NCBI RefSeq assembly: GCF_000373565.1
Contig: NZ_KB891809.1
Span: 288,153 to 352,152, forward strand
DNA: 64,000 nt
DNA from: Streptomyces sp. HmicA12
Lineage (GTDB): Bacteria > Actinomycetota > Actinomycetes > Streptomycetales > Streptomycetaceae
Reading direction: 5' to 3'
Made by a program: the position numbers and the translations under genes. The notes below the pieces were generated by a model, which saw nothing but the letters and a program-made list of their open reading frames with translations, had not been told where the DNA came from and ran no database searches. Every line of letters begins with the position of its first letter. The first letter of the stretch is position 1. Of the stretch, positions 42,378-52,392 are shown piece by piece.

Positions 42378-43349
42378 ATGGCCGGTACGACGACGACCGA
42401 CGCGGCGATCCCCCGCGCGCGCCGCGCGGACACCCCTTCCGACCCCCGCGCGAAACGGCGCCGCACGCGCGCGAACGACCGCTCCGCGTACGTCTTCCTC
42501 ACCCCGTGGATGCTCGGCGCGGTGGTCCTGACGATCGCTCCGATGCTGTTCTCGCTCTACATGTCGTTCACGGACTACAACCTGTTCGACGCGCCCCACT
42601 GGATCGGCTTCGACAACTACCGGCGGCTGCTCCTCGACGACCCGGAGGTCCGGGACACGGTCGGCGTGACCCTGCTCTACGTGGTGGTCGCGACGCCCCT
42701 GAAACTGATCGCGGCGCTCGGGGTGGCCCTGCTCCTCCACACCCGCCGCAAGGGCCGCAACTTCTACCGGGCCGCCTTCTACATGCCGTCCCTGATCGGC
42801 GCGAGCGTCGGAGCGGCGATCGTCTGGCGCCTCCTCTTCTCCACCGGCAGCGTCGTCGACCGGTTCCTCGGCGCCTTCGGCATCCACACGGGCGGCTGGA
42901 TCTCCAACCCCGACTGGTCGCTGATGTCCCTGGTGGCCCTGTCCGTCTGGCAGTTCGGCGCCCCGATGGTCATCTTCCTCGCCGCGCTGCAGCAGATCCC
43001 CCACGACCTGTACGAGGCGGCGGAACTGGACGGCGCGGGCCCGGTCCGCCGGTTCACCGCGGTGACCGTCCCCATGCTGTCCCCGGTGATCTTCTTCAAC
43101 CTGGTCCTGGAGATGGTGCACGCGTTCCAGATGTTCAACTCGGCGTTCGTGCTCTCCAACGGCACGGGCGGGCCCGCGGGTTCCACCCACGTCTACTCGA
43201 TGTACCTGTACGAACTCGGCTTCAACGACTTCCGGATGGGCTACGCGGCGGCCCTGACCTGGGTGCTGCTGCTCGTCGTCGGTGTGGTGACGGCGGTGCT
43301 CTTCAAGACGTCGGGCCGCTGGGTCCACTACGCGGGCGAGGAGAACTGA
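42378..43349 (+). CDS. sugar ABC permease, MalF-like
   Basis: 323 residues, six membrane helices beginning AYVFLTPWMLGAVVLTIAPMLFSLYMSF. The EAA loop reads YEAAELDGAGPVRRFTAVTVPML and contacts the ATPase. ATG at 42378. First of two permeases; the second starts 2 bp after its stop. Confidence 0.96.
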   Translation: MAGTTTTDAAIPRARRADTPSDPRAKRRRTRANDRSAYVFLTPWMLGAVVLTIAPMLFSLYMSFTDYNLFDAPHWIGFDNYRRLLLDDPEVRDTVGVTLLYVVVATPLKLIAALGVALLLHTRRKGRNFYRAAFYMPSLIGASVGAAIVWRLLFSTGSVVDRFLGAFGIHTGGWISNPDWSLMSLVALSVWQFGAPMVIFLAALQQIPHDLYEAAELDGAGPVRRFTAVTVPMLSPVIFFNLVLEMVHAFQMFNSAFVLSNGTGGPAGSTHVYSMYLYELGFNDFRMGYAAALTWVLLLVVGVVTAVLFKTSGRWVHYAGEEN

Positions 43350-43351
43350 CG

Positions 43352-44203
43352 ATGACGACGATCCGCTCCGGTGTCCGCTCCCGCTCACTGGCCTGGCACG
43401 CGGGCGCCCTCGCCCTGCTGCTCGTGCTGCTCTATCCGGTGGTGTGGGTGTTCACGTCCGCGGTGAAACCCGCCGAGGAGATCATCTCCAGCTTCGACAT
43501 CCTTCCCTCACGGGTCACATGGGGCGGATTCGGCGCGGCCCTCGACGGCATCGCCGAGGTCCCGGCCTGGCGTTTCTTCTCCAACTCCCTGGTGCTGGCG
43601 CTGGGTTCGGTCCTCGGCAACGTACTGTCCTGCTCGATCGCCGCGTACGCCTTCGCGCGGCTGCGCTTCCGCGGCCGGGGCCCGATGTTCGCGGTGATGA
43701 TCGGCACGATCCTGCTGCCGACGCATCTGCTGCTGATCCCGCAGTACACGATGTTCCAGAAGGCGGGCCTGATCGACACCTACGTACCGCTGCTGCTCGG
43801 CAAGTTCCTCGCGACGGACGCCTTCTTCGTGTTCCTCATGGTCCAGTTCGTACGGAACCTGCCGCGCAGCCTGGACGAGGCGGCGCTGATCGACGGCTGC
43901 GGCCACTTCCGGATCTTCGCCCACATCGTCCTGCCCCTCCTGCGCCCGGCCCTCATCACGACGGCGATCTTCACCTTCATCTGGTCGTGGAACGACTTCT
44001 TCGCGCCGCTCATCTACCTCCAGTCGCCGGAGAAGTACCCGCTGCCGCTCGCGCTGCGCCTGTTCGTCGACTCCACCAGCAGCCAGGACTACGGCGCGAT
44101 GCTCGGCATGTCCGTCCTCTCCCTCCTCCCCGTGATCATCTTCTTCGTGGCGTTCCAGCGACTGCTGATCGAGGGCGCGGCGACGTCGGGAATGAAGGGG
44201 TGA
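43352..44203 (+). CDS. sugar ABC permease, MalG-like
   Basis: 283 residues, six helices (LALLLVLLYPVVWVFTSAVKP, LVLALGSVLGNVLSCSIAAYAFARL, MFAVMIGTILLPTHLLLIPQYTMF, ...). EAA loop DEAALIDGCGHFRIFAHIVLPLLRPAL. Completes the importer with the MalF-like partner. Confidence 0.96.
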   Translation: MTTIRSGVRSRSLAWHAGALALLLVLLYPVVWVFTSAVKPAEEIISSFDILPSRVTWGGFGAALDGIAEVPAWRFFSNSLVLALGSVLGNVLSCSIAAYAFARLRFRGRGPMFAVMIGTILLPTHLLLIPQYTMFQKAGLIDTYVPLLLGKFLATDAFFVFLMVQFVRNLPRSLDEAALIDGCGHFRIFAHIVLPLLRPALITTAIFTFIWSWNDFFAPLIYLQSPEKYPLPLALRLFVDSTSSQDYGAMLGMSVLSLLPVIIFFVAFQRLLIEGAATSGMKG

Positions 44204-44208
44204 CGCCC

Positions 44209-45213
44209 GTGCCGGACACGACCCGCGCGACGGCCCGGCGGGACACTCCGTACGGCGAACGCTTCACGCTCTTCGCCGAGGTGATGTGGATCGGCCTGCT
44301 GGTGACGGCGGGCTCCCTGCTCCTGGTCACCTGGCCGGCGGCCATGGCGGCGGGCTGCGCGGAGATCCGCCGCTGCGTCCCCGACGGCCCGTCCCCCGGC
44401 ACGGCCCGCCGCTTCCTCTCGACCTGGCGCGCGGCGCTGCGCGGCGGCACGGCGACGGGCACGCTCGGCCTCCTGGCCCTGACCTTCCTGGCCGCGGACC
44501 TGCGCCTCGCGTCGACGGCCGGGGTCCCGGGGTTCGGCTTCCTGGCGCTGGTGGTCGCGGGCGCGGCGGGCGCGGTGGTGGTCCTCCAGATCCGCATGGC
44601 GGCGACCTGGTCCGCCACGACCCACTGGCCGCGCCCCACGCTCCGGGACCCGTCCGGTACGTGGATGCTGGCGGGAGCGGTGTTCGTATCGGCGGCCTGC
44701 GTATGGCAGTTGACCCTGCTGGCCCCTTTGGTGGCGGGAGTCCTGACCTTGGCGGCGGTGGCGGTGGACCGTCGCCTCCAGGCGCCCCGAAGGGGCGCGG
44801 GGCTGCATCCATCAGCGGCTCCACCACGGGACACGAGCAACGACGAACAGGCGCCCCGAAGGAGCGCGGGGCTGCATCCATCAGCGGCTCCACCACGGGA
44901 CACGAGCAACGACGAACAGGCGCCCCGAAGGGGCGCGGGGCTGCATCCATCAGCGGCTCCGCCGCGGGACGCGAGCAACGACGAGCAGGCGCCCCGAAGG
45001 GGCGCGGGGAACTGCGCGACCAGCCACGACGTCGTCGCATACGCCGACGAAAGGCGCGCCACTCACGGCGAGAAGGCGGCACTCAGGGGCGCGGGGCTGT
45101 ATCCATCAGCGGCTCCGCCACGGGGCGCGACCGGCCACGACGGCTCCGCACCCGCCCACATCCCGGCACCTCGCGCGAGCGAAAGCGCACCTAAACCCAG
45201 GGGGACCCCATGA
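44209..45213 (+). CDS. DUF624/YesL-like membrane protein with repeat-derived tail
   Basis: 334 residues, GTG start at 44209 with AAGGGG 8 bases upstream. Residues 1-190 form a YesL-like four- to five-helix membrane protein often found with family-1 sugar importers (FTLFAEVMWIGLLVTAGSLLLVTWPA ... WQLTLLAPLVAGVLTLAAVAVDRR). Residues about 191-334 are different: four 23-residue repeats of the type APRRGAGLHPSAAPPRDTSN followed by DEQ, encoded by 69-bp DNA repeats, then more repeat-derived sequence. The tail looks like intergenic repeat DNA captured by loss of the original stop. Overlaps the LacI ATG by 4 bp. Confidence 0.85.
   Translation: MPDTTRATARRDTPYGERFTLFAEVMWIGLLVTAGSLLLVTWPAAMAAGCAEIRRCVPDGPSPGTARRFLSTWRAALRGGTATGTLGLLALTFLAADLRLASTAGVPGFGFLALVVAGAAGAVVVLQIRMAATWSATTHWPRPTLRDPSGTWMLAGAVFVSAACVWQLTLLAPLVAGVLTLAAVAVDRRLQAPRRGAGLHPSAAPPRDTSNDEQAPRRSAGLHPSAAPPRDTSNDEQAPRRGAGLHPSAAPPRDASNDEQAPRRGAGNCATSHDVVAYADERRATHGEKAALRGAGLYPSAAPPRGATGHDGSAPAHIPAPRASESAPKPRGTP
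44782..45018 (+). repeat. four 69-bp tandem repeats inside a coding region
   Basis: Units start at 44782, 44851, 44920 and 44989, each beginning GCGCCCCGAAGG(G/A)GCGCGGGG. The period is exactly 69 bp, so they stay in frame. The last unit runs into the 20-bp core GGGGCGCGGGGAACTGCGCG (44999-45018). The same element is intergenic elsewhere in the window. Confidence 0.9.
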
Positions 45214-46232
45214 ACGAACCCGGAAAACCGCGGAGCGGAACCGTGGGCGCCGAAGACGTGGCGGCCCGAGCCGGAGTCTCCCCCTCCACGGTGAGCCGCT
45301 GCTTCGCGACCCCGCACCAGGTCCGCCCGGAGACCCGGGCCCGCGTCCTCGCGGTGGCCGAACAGCTCGGCTACCGCCCCAACCGCATAGCCCGCTCCCT
45401 GGCCCAGGGCCGCACCCACACCCTGGGCCTGATCGTCCCCGACATAGCGAACCCCTTCTTCGCGGTGATCACGAAGGCGGTCCAGTCCCGGGCCCGCCGC
45501 AAGGACTACGCCGTCTTCCTCGCCGACACCGACGAACACCCGGACGACGAGTACGAGTTGGCGCACACCCTGGCGGGGCAGGTCGACGGCCTGCTCCTGG
45601 TGTCCCCGCGGATGACCGGTGACCACCTCGCCGAGATCGTCCACCGGGTCCCCAGCGTCCTGGTCAACCGCGACGCGGCCGGCATCCCCTCCGTCACGGC
45701 CCCCAGCGACGACGGCCTGCGCCAGGCGGTGGCCCACCTGCACGCGCTGGGCCACCGCCACCTGGCCCTGATCCTGGGTGCCCGCAACTCCTGGTCGAGC
45801 GAGCAGCGCGGCCACGCGGTCCGGTTCGCCGCGGAGCAACTGAGCCTGAAGGTGACCGAGTTCGGCCCGCACGAGCCGAAGTTCCACACCGGCACCCAGG
45901 TCGCCGACCTCGCCCTCGCGGCGGGCGCGACGGCCGTGATCGCCCACAACGACCTGATGGCCCTCGGTGTCCTCTCCCGCCTCGCCGACCGGGGCGTACG
46001 CGTCCCCGACGACGTGAGCGTGGTCGGCGCCGACGACACGCTGCTCGCCACGACCTCGACCCCGGCACTGACCTCGGTCCGCATCCCCCTGAACGCGCTC
46101 GGCGAACGAGCCGTCGACCTGATGCTGCACCGCCTGGCGAACCCGGACACGAAGACCCCCCACCGAACGGTCCTGGAGAGCGAGTTGATCGTCCGCCGCT
46201 CGACGGGCCCCGCCCCCCGAAAGGACGCCTGA
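45210..46232 (+). CDS. LacI-family repressor
   Basis: 340 residues. N-terminal HTH: GAEDVAARAGVSPSTVSRCFATPHQVRPETRARVLAVAEQLGYRPN, with the hinge IARSLAQGRT. The C-terminal sugar-binding domain is complete (LGLIVPDIANPFF ... VGADDTLLATTSTPALTSVRIPL). Part of the importer operon by the ATGA overlap with the preceding gene. Predicted to bind the operators before 40895 in the absence of the sugar. Confidence 0.95.
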   Translation: MNEPGKPRSGTVGAEDVAARAGVSPSTVSRCFATPHQVRPETRARVLAVAEQLGYRPNRIARSLAQGRTHTLGLIVPDIANPFFAVITKAVQSRARRKDYAVFLADTDEHPDDEYELAHTLAGQVDGLLLVSPRMTGDHLAEIVHRVPSVLVNRDAAGIPSVTAPSDDGLRQAVAHLHALGHRHLALILGARNSWSSEQRGHAVRFAAEQLSLKVTEFGPHEPKFHTGTQVADLALAAGATAVIAHNDLMALGVLSRLADRGVRVPDDVSVVGADDTLLATTSTPALTSVRIPLNALGERAVDLMLHRLANPDTKTPHRTVLESELIVRRSTGPAPRKDA

Positions 46233-46234
46233 CC

Positions 46235-47560
46235 ATGACCGCACGACGCCGCGCCGCGATCATCGGCACCGGCCACCGCGCCCAGATGTACACGAAGGCC
46301 CTCGCCGCCCGAGCCCACTACGACGTAAGCCTCCTCTCGGACACCAGCCCGACCCGCATGGCCCACCACAGCGCGCTGCTCACCTCCCTCGGCTCCCCCG
46401 AGGCCGCGACCTGCGCCCCCGCCGGCTTCGCCGAGGCCCTGCGCGCGCACCGGATCGACGAGGTCGTGGTCACCACGGTCGACGCGACGCACCACACGTA
46501 CATCACGACGGCCCTGGAGGCGGGCTGCCGCGTGGTGACGGAGAAGCCCATGACGACGGACGCGGCGAAGTGCGCCTCGATCCTCGGCACGCTCGACCGC
46601 ACCGGCGGCGATCTGTCCGTCACGTTCAACTACCGCTACAACCCGGCCCACGAGAAGGTCTGGCAGCTCCTGCACGACGGCGCGATCGGCGAGATCCGCT
46701 CGGTCCACTTCGAATGGCTCCTGGACGTCCGGCACGGCGCGGACTACTTCCGCCGCTGGCACCGCGAGAAGCGGCACAGCGGCGGCCTCCTCGTCCACAA
46801 GTCCGGCCACCACTTCGACCTGGTCAACTGGTGGCTGGGCGCGTCCCCCTCGCGGGTCCACGCGGAGGGCGGCCTGGTCTTCTACGGCCGCGACAACGGC
46901 GAACGCACGGGCCTGCGCCGCGACTACGTCCGCGCCCACGGCTCGCCGGAGGCGGCGACGGACCCCTACGCGATCGACCTCACCGCCGACCCGAACCTCG
47001 ACTCCCTCTACGTGCGGGCGGAGGCGGCCGGGGACTCCGACTACGTCCGCGACCGCAACGTGTTCGGCGACGCCATCGACATCGAGGACGACCTCGCGCT
47101 GCTGGTCCGTTACGACACCGGCGCCACGATGACGTACCACCTGACGGCGTACTCCCCCTGGGAGGGCTACCGCGTCATGTTCAACGGGACGGGCGGCCGC
47201 CTGGAGCTGGAGGTGGAGGAGAACACCTGGCAGCCGCCGCGCACCCCGTCCGGCGCGGGCGCCGAGCACGGCGGCGTGGTGATGGCCAACCCGGGCCGTA
47301 CGACGATCCTGCACCGCCCCCTCTGGGAGGCCCCGCGCGAGGTCACGTACGAGAAGGCGGCGGGCTCCCACGGCGGCGGCGACCTGCGCATGCTGAAGGA
47401 GCTCTTCGGCCCGCTCGGTGACGGCTCGGACGCGGGCGCGGCCCCGGCGGCGGGGAAGGGCGCGACGGCCCGGGACGGGGCGCTGGCGCTGGCCGTCGGC
47501 GTCGCGGGGAACGAGTCGCTCGCGACGGGGCGGCCGGTGGAGACGGCGGGGCTGTGGTGA
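46235..47560 (+). CDS. Gfo/Idh/MocA-family oxidoreductase
   Basis: 441 residues. Rossmann start RRAAIIGTGHRAQMY, EKPMTTDAAKC with the EKP motif, and VHKSGHHFDLVNWWLGASPSRVHAEGG with the catalytic-type HHFD. The long C-terminal domain exceeds simple inositol dehydrogenases. 2 bp after the LacI stop, so it acts on the sugar taken up by this locus. An inositol or aldose dehydrogenase role is possible but not shown. Confidence 0.92.
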   Translation: MTARRRAAIIGTGHRAQMYTKALAARAHYDVSLLSDTSPTRMAHHSALLTSLGSPEAATCAPAGFAEALRAHRIDEVVVTTVDATHHTYITTALEAGCRVVTEKPMTTDAAKCASILGTLDRTGGDLSVTFNYRYNPAHEKVWQLLHDGAIGEIRSVHFEWLLDVRHGADYFRRWHREKRHSGGLLVHKSGHHFDLVNWWLGASPSRVHAEGGLVFYGRDNGERTGLRRDYVRAHGSPEAATDPYAIDLTADPNLDSLYVRAEAAGDSDYVRDRNVFGDAIDIEDDLALLVRYDTGATMTYHLTAYSPWEGYRVMFNGTGGRLELEVEENTWQPPRTPSGAGAEHGGVVMANPGRTTILHRPLWEAPREVTYEKAAGSHGGGDLRMLKELFGPLGDGSDAGAAPAAGKGATARDGALALAVGVAGNESLATGRPVETAGLW

Positions 47561-47569
47561 CCGGGCCGT

Positions 47570-47962
47570 TCAGCGGGGCCCCATCACGCAGAACGGGTGC
47601 CCCGCCGGGTCGGTGAGCACCACGAACCCGCCGGACGCGTCGCCCGGCTGGAACTCCGGCCGTCCCGCGCCGAGTTCGAGGAGCCGGGCCGTCATCCCCT
47701 CCAGGTCGTCGGTCCTGAAGCACGCGTGCAGCTGCTGCGGCACGTCCTGGCCCGGCCAGGAGGGGGCGCGGTAGTCGTCGACGCGCTGGAAGCCGATGAA
47801 GAAGCCGTCCGGCCGCGTGACCCCGGCGAACTCGGCGCAGGAGCGCTCGTGCAGCGCGTATCCGGTGGCCTGCCGGTAGAACGCGGCGAGGGCGAGCGGA
47901 TCGGCGCAGTCCAGGGTGATCGCGTCGACGGTCATCGTGGGCGCGGCGTCGGTCGTCGTCAT
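47570..47962 (-). CDS. VOC (glyoxalase/dioxygenase-fold) protein
   Basis: 130 residues with the two beta-alpha-beta-beta-beta modules: AITLDCADPLALAAFYRQATGYAL, QLHACFRTDDLEGMTARLLELGA, and the C-terminal FVVLTDPAGHPFCVMGPR. Such small proteins may be metal enzymes, drug-binding proteins or of unknown role. Convergent with the oxidoreductase, 9 bp apart. Confidence 0.85.
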   Translation of the reverse strand: MTTTDAAPTMTVDAITLDCADPLALAAFYRQATGYALHERSCAEFAGVTRPDGFFIGFQRVDDYRAPSWPGQDVPQQLHACFRTDDLEGMTARLLELGAGRPEFQPGDASGGFVVLTDPAGHPFCVMGPR

Positions 47963-48035
47963 GCCGCCACGCTAGGACGGCCGCCCGGTCACCCACGATC
48001 GAGTATCTCGCTCCCCGGACACGCCTCGTCCGCCG

Positions 48036-49439
48036 CTACTCCTGCTCGTCCTCCGGCAACGACACCAGCCAGCGGGTGTCCTGGCGCGGGCGCAGGTAGA
48101 ACACCCAGTACAGGGTCGCGACGGCCGTGATGCCACCGGTCCAGAGCAGGTACGTGACGTCCTGCTCGACCAGGATGTACGCCATCACCGCGATCAGCAG
48201 CACCGGCACGGCGGGCCACAGCGGCATCCGCCAGGCGGCCTTGTCGCGGTGGCCGCCCCGGCGGGCCAGCAGCGTGGCGACGGCGACGAGCAGGTACATG
48301 CCGGTGACGGAGACGCCCGTCACGCCGTACAGGGTGTCCAGGTTGACGAAGCAGAGCGCCGCGCCCGGGATGCCCACGACCAGCGTCGCGACCCACGGCG
48401 AGCCGAAGCGGCCGAGCTTCGCGAGGCCCCGGTTGACCGGCTCGGGCCACGCCTTGTCACGGGCCGAGGCGAACAGGACCCGGGAGTTCTGGATGACCAT
48501 GACGATGCCCGCGTTGATGATGGCGAGCGCCACGCACAGGGACACGAACGTGCCGACGGCCGAGTTCGACCATGCCTCGACCATGCCGCTGATGTCGCCG
48601 GAGGTGAGCGCGGAGAGGTCCTTGGCGCCCATCGTGATGGCGACGACGGGCACGATGATGATCACGGTGGAGATGGCGAGCGTGGCGAGGACCGTGCGGG
48701 CCACGGACGTGCGCGGGTTCTCCAGCTCCTCGGAGAGGTAGACGGCCGTGGAGAAGCCCTGGGTGACGAAGAGGGCGATGGCGAGGCCGGACACGACCAG
48801 CATCGCCGTCACCGTGTCGGTGTGGCCGCCGTCGCCCGCCACCTGCATCGAGACGAGGGAGCCCGCGCCGCGCTCGGAGTGCGCGAAGCCGAGGACCGCG
48901 ACGACGGCCGCCGCGATGACCTCCAGGACCAGGAAGACGCCGGTGATCCACGCGTTGGCGCGCAGGTCGAGCAGGCCCGCGAGGGTGGCCAGGAGCATGA
49001 CGCCCGCGCCCGCCACCGACGGGTCCAGGTGGACGAGCGGCGCCAGGTAGTCGGCCGTGCCCATCGCGATCACCGGGGGCACGATCATCACGACCAGCAG
49101 CGACAGGACGAAGACCAGCCAGCCGGCCAGGCGGCCCGCGAGCGTCGTCACCATCGCGTACTCGCCGCCCGCGCTGGGGATCAGGGTGCCGAGCTCCGAG
49201 TAGCAGAACGCCACGCCTATGCACAGGAGCGAGCCGATGGCGATGGTGAGGGCCGTCGCCGTGCCGAGGTCGCCGAAGAGATCGGGGACGACGACGAAGA
49301 GGGTGGAGGCGGGTGTCACGCACGACAGCGTGAGCAGGGTGCCGCCGACGACACCGATGGAGCGCTTGAGCTTCTGCGGGGACGCCCCCGGTTCCGTCAC
49401 GTCCTGGGGGACGGCGGTCGGGCGAAGCGTGTCGGTCAT
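48036..49439 (-). CDS. APC-family amino acid/polyamine permease
   Basis: 467 residues, about 12 membrane helices. GVVGGTLLTLSCVTPASTLFVVVPD and GIGVAFCYSELGTLIPSAGGEYAMV are helix 1/2-3 motifs, and FVTQGFSTAVYLSEELENPRTSVARTVLATL is the typical loop. Start ATG 49439; earlier in-frame Met codons precede no membrane protein sequence. The substrate is not determined. Confidence 0.93.
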   Translation of the reverse strand: MTDTLRPTAVPQDVTEPGASPQKLKRSIGVVGGTLLTLSCVTPASTLFVVVPDLFGDLGTATALTIAIGSLLCIGVAFCYSELGTLIPSAGGEYAMVTTLAGRLAGWLVFVLSLLVVMIVPPVIAMGTADYLAPLVHLDPSVAGAGVMLLATLAGLLDLRANAWITGVFLVLEVIAAAVVAVLGFAHSERGAGSLVSMQVAGDGGHTDTVTAMLVVSGLAIALFVTQGFSTAVYLSEELENPRTSVARTVLATLAISTVIIIVPVVAITMGAKDLSALTSGDISGMVEAWSNSAVGTFVSLCVALAIINAGIVMVIQNSRVLFASARDKAWPEPVNRGLAKLGRFGSPWVATLVVGIPGAALCFVNLDTLYGVTGVSVTGMYLLVAVATLLARRGGHRDKAAWRMPLWPAVPVLLIAVMAYILVEQDVTYLLWTGGITAVATLYWVFYLRPRQDTRWLVSLPEDEQE

Positions 49440-49919
49440 GGAGCGGATCCGATCGACTGGTGCGGCGAGGGTGCGGGCGGGAGCGCTATCGCCTCCGAAG
49501 GCTGAACAGGCTGGTGAAGTGGGGTGGTGCATCGCTCCCGGCGCGTCATCGAACATCGCCGGTATCCGGAACGTCAACGGCCGTTTCCCTACGGAATCCG
49601 CACACCGGGAACCGTCCAACTGGCCGCCGATCTTTAGCTGTTCGCAAAGTCAGCCATTTTCAGTGCCTCGATACGGCGAATTGACCTTGCTATCCAAGGT
49701 TCATCGACGCTTCCACTTGCCGTACCCGTTTCGTCCACTACGTACGGGAACCGCAGGCGCGTCGCCGAACTCCGCCGGAAATTGTCCGCAGTCCGGACAG
49801 TCGGCCCGCCCAGGCTGCCCGTTTTGTCCCCCGACTGGCGTCCACCGCCTCCTCTCCCGTTAAAGTCGCTCCCTCTTCATGCACACAGCAAAGTCACAAC
49901 AAGGGGCGGGGACCATCAC
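49440..49919. promoter_or_regulatory. 480-bp divergent intergenic region
   Basis: Separates the APC permease (minus) and lipoprotein (plus) genes. No gene supported. Includes a less GC-rich stretch near 49,560-49,740. AAGGGGCGGGG at about 49,901 precedes the lipoprotein ATG. No operator was recognised. Confidence 0.5.
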
Positions 49920-50759
49920 ATGAAGCACCTACGGACCGTGGCATGGGCGGGCATAACCGTCGCCGCGCTGACCGCGACGACCGCGTGCAGCGCGGACAAC
50001 GTCAAGCGGGCCGCCGGCGCCGTCGACAAGGCGGACGCGATCATGGCCGCGTTCGGCCGCGCCACGGACAAGACGGAAGAGCTCGGTTCGGCGCGGGTGA
50101 AGATGACGACCACGCTGCCGAGCACCGGGCCGATCGTCATGGACGGCACGTACAGCTGGAGCGACGGTCTCGCGTTCGACGTCGAGATGGACACCGCTCA
50201 GGTCAAGATGCAGACCCTCACGGCTTCGAAGAAGATGCACGCGCTGTTCGTCGACGGCGCGTACTACTACGACATCGATCCGCAGCCCTCCGGCCCGCTC
50301 AAGGGCAAGGAGTGGATGAAGATCGACGCCTCCGCCATGTTCGGCAAGGACGGCTCGGCCGCGATGCAGGGCGGCGCCGACCAGAGCCCGACGCAGTCGC
50401 TCAAGCAGCTCAAGTTCGCGAGCGACGTCAAGGATCTGGGCGAGGGCAAGGTCAACGGGCAGACCGCCACGCACTACCGCGCGACGCTCGACAAGAAGGC
50501 GATGGGCAAGCTGAACGACGCCTACAACGGCGACACCACCGCGCACAAGATGCTCGGCGACGTCGACCGGATCACGATGGACGTCTGGCTGGACGGCAAG
50601 GACCTCCCGGTCCGCATGACGCAGGAGATGGGCACCATGACCGTCTCCATGGACTTCGCGAAGTTCGGCGGGGCGAAGCACATCACCCCGCCGCCCGCGA
50701 CGCAGACCGGTGACCTCACCCAGGCGTTCAAGGACATGCAGGCGCAGCAGCAGGGCTGA
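49920..50759 (+). CDS. lipoprotein, LppX/LprG-like fold
   Basis: 279 residues. Signal peptide MKHLRTVAWAGITVAALTATTAC with lipobox TTA-C near residue 23. The mature part (GSARVKMTTTLPSTGPIVMDGTYSW ... YYYDIDPQPSGPLKGKEWMKID ... LDKKAMGKLND) has the alternating beta pattern of LprG/LppX-like lipid-binding or DUF6612-type lipoproteins. Outer-leaflet anchored. Start at 49920 is fixed by the signal peptide. Confidence 0.88.
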   Translation: MKHLRTVAWAGITVAALTATTACSADNVKRAAGAVDKADAIMAAFGRATDKTEELGSARVKMTTTLPSTGPIVMDGTYSWSDGLAFDVEMDTAQVKMQTLTASKKMHALFVDGAYYYDIDPQPSGPLKGKEWMKIDASAMFGKDGSAAMQGGADQSPTQSLKQLKFASDVKDLGEGKVNGQTATHYRATLDKKAMGKLNDAYNGDTTAHKMLGDVDRITMDVWLDGKDLPVRMTQEMGTMTVSMDFAKFGGAKHITPPPATQTGDLTQAFKDMQAQQQG

Positions 50760-50784
50760 CGGGTACACAGGAGACGCAGGAATC

Positions 50785-50831
50785 ACCGAAGGGGCCCCGG
50801 CCGTCACACGGACGGCCGGGGCCCCTTCGGT
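50785..50831. terminator. 21-bp perfect stem, bidirectional terminator
   Basis: Arms ACCGAAGGGGCCCCGGCCGT+C (50785-50805) and its exact complement (50811-50831) close a 5-base loop ACACG. It sits between the convergent lipoprotein and mmsA genes and should stop both transcripts. Confidence 0.93.
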
Positions 50832-50845
50832 CACGTACAGGCGAC

Positions 50846-52354
<1,509 letters not shown>

Positions 52355-52392
52355 GTGGGCAACTCCTGTTGTGACAGTTACGTCCGGTGGTT

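Noticed and set aside
44782..45018. Regular 69-bp repeats as a CRISPR array
   Set aside because: The units are repeated over their whole length with no variable spacers, are in frame in a gene, and no cas genes exist nearby.
46235..47560. Gfo/Idh protein as inositol dehydrogenase IolG
   Set aside because: Too long (441 aa) and embedded in a LacI/importer operon; left as unspecified oxidoreductase.
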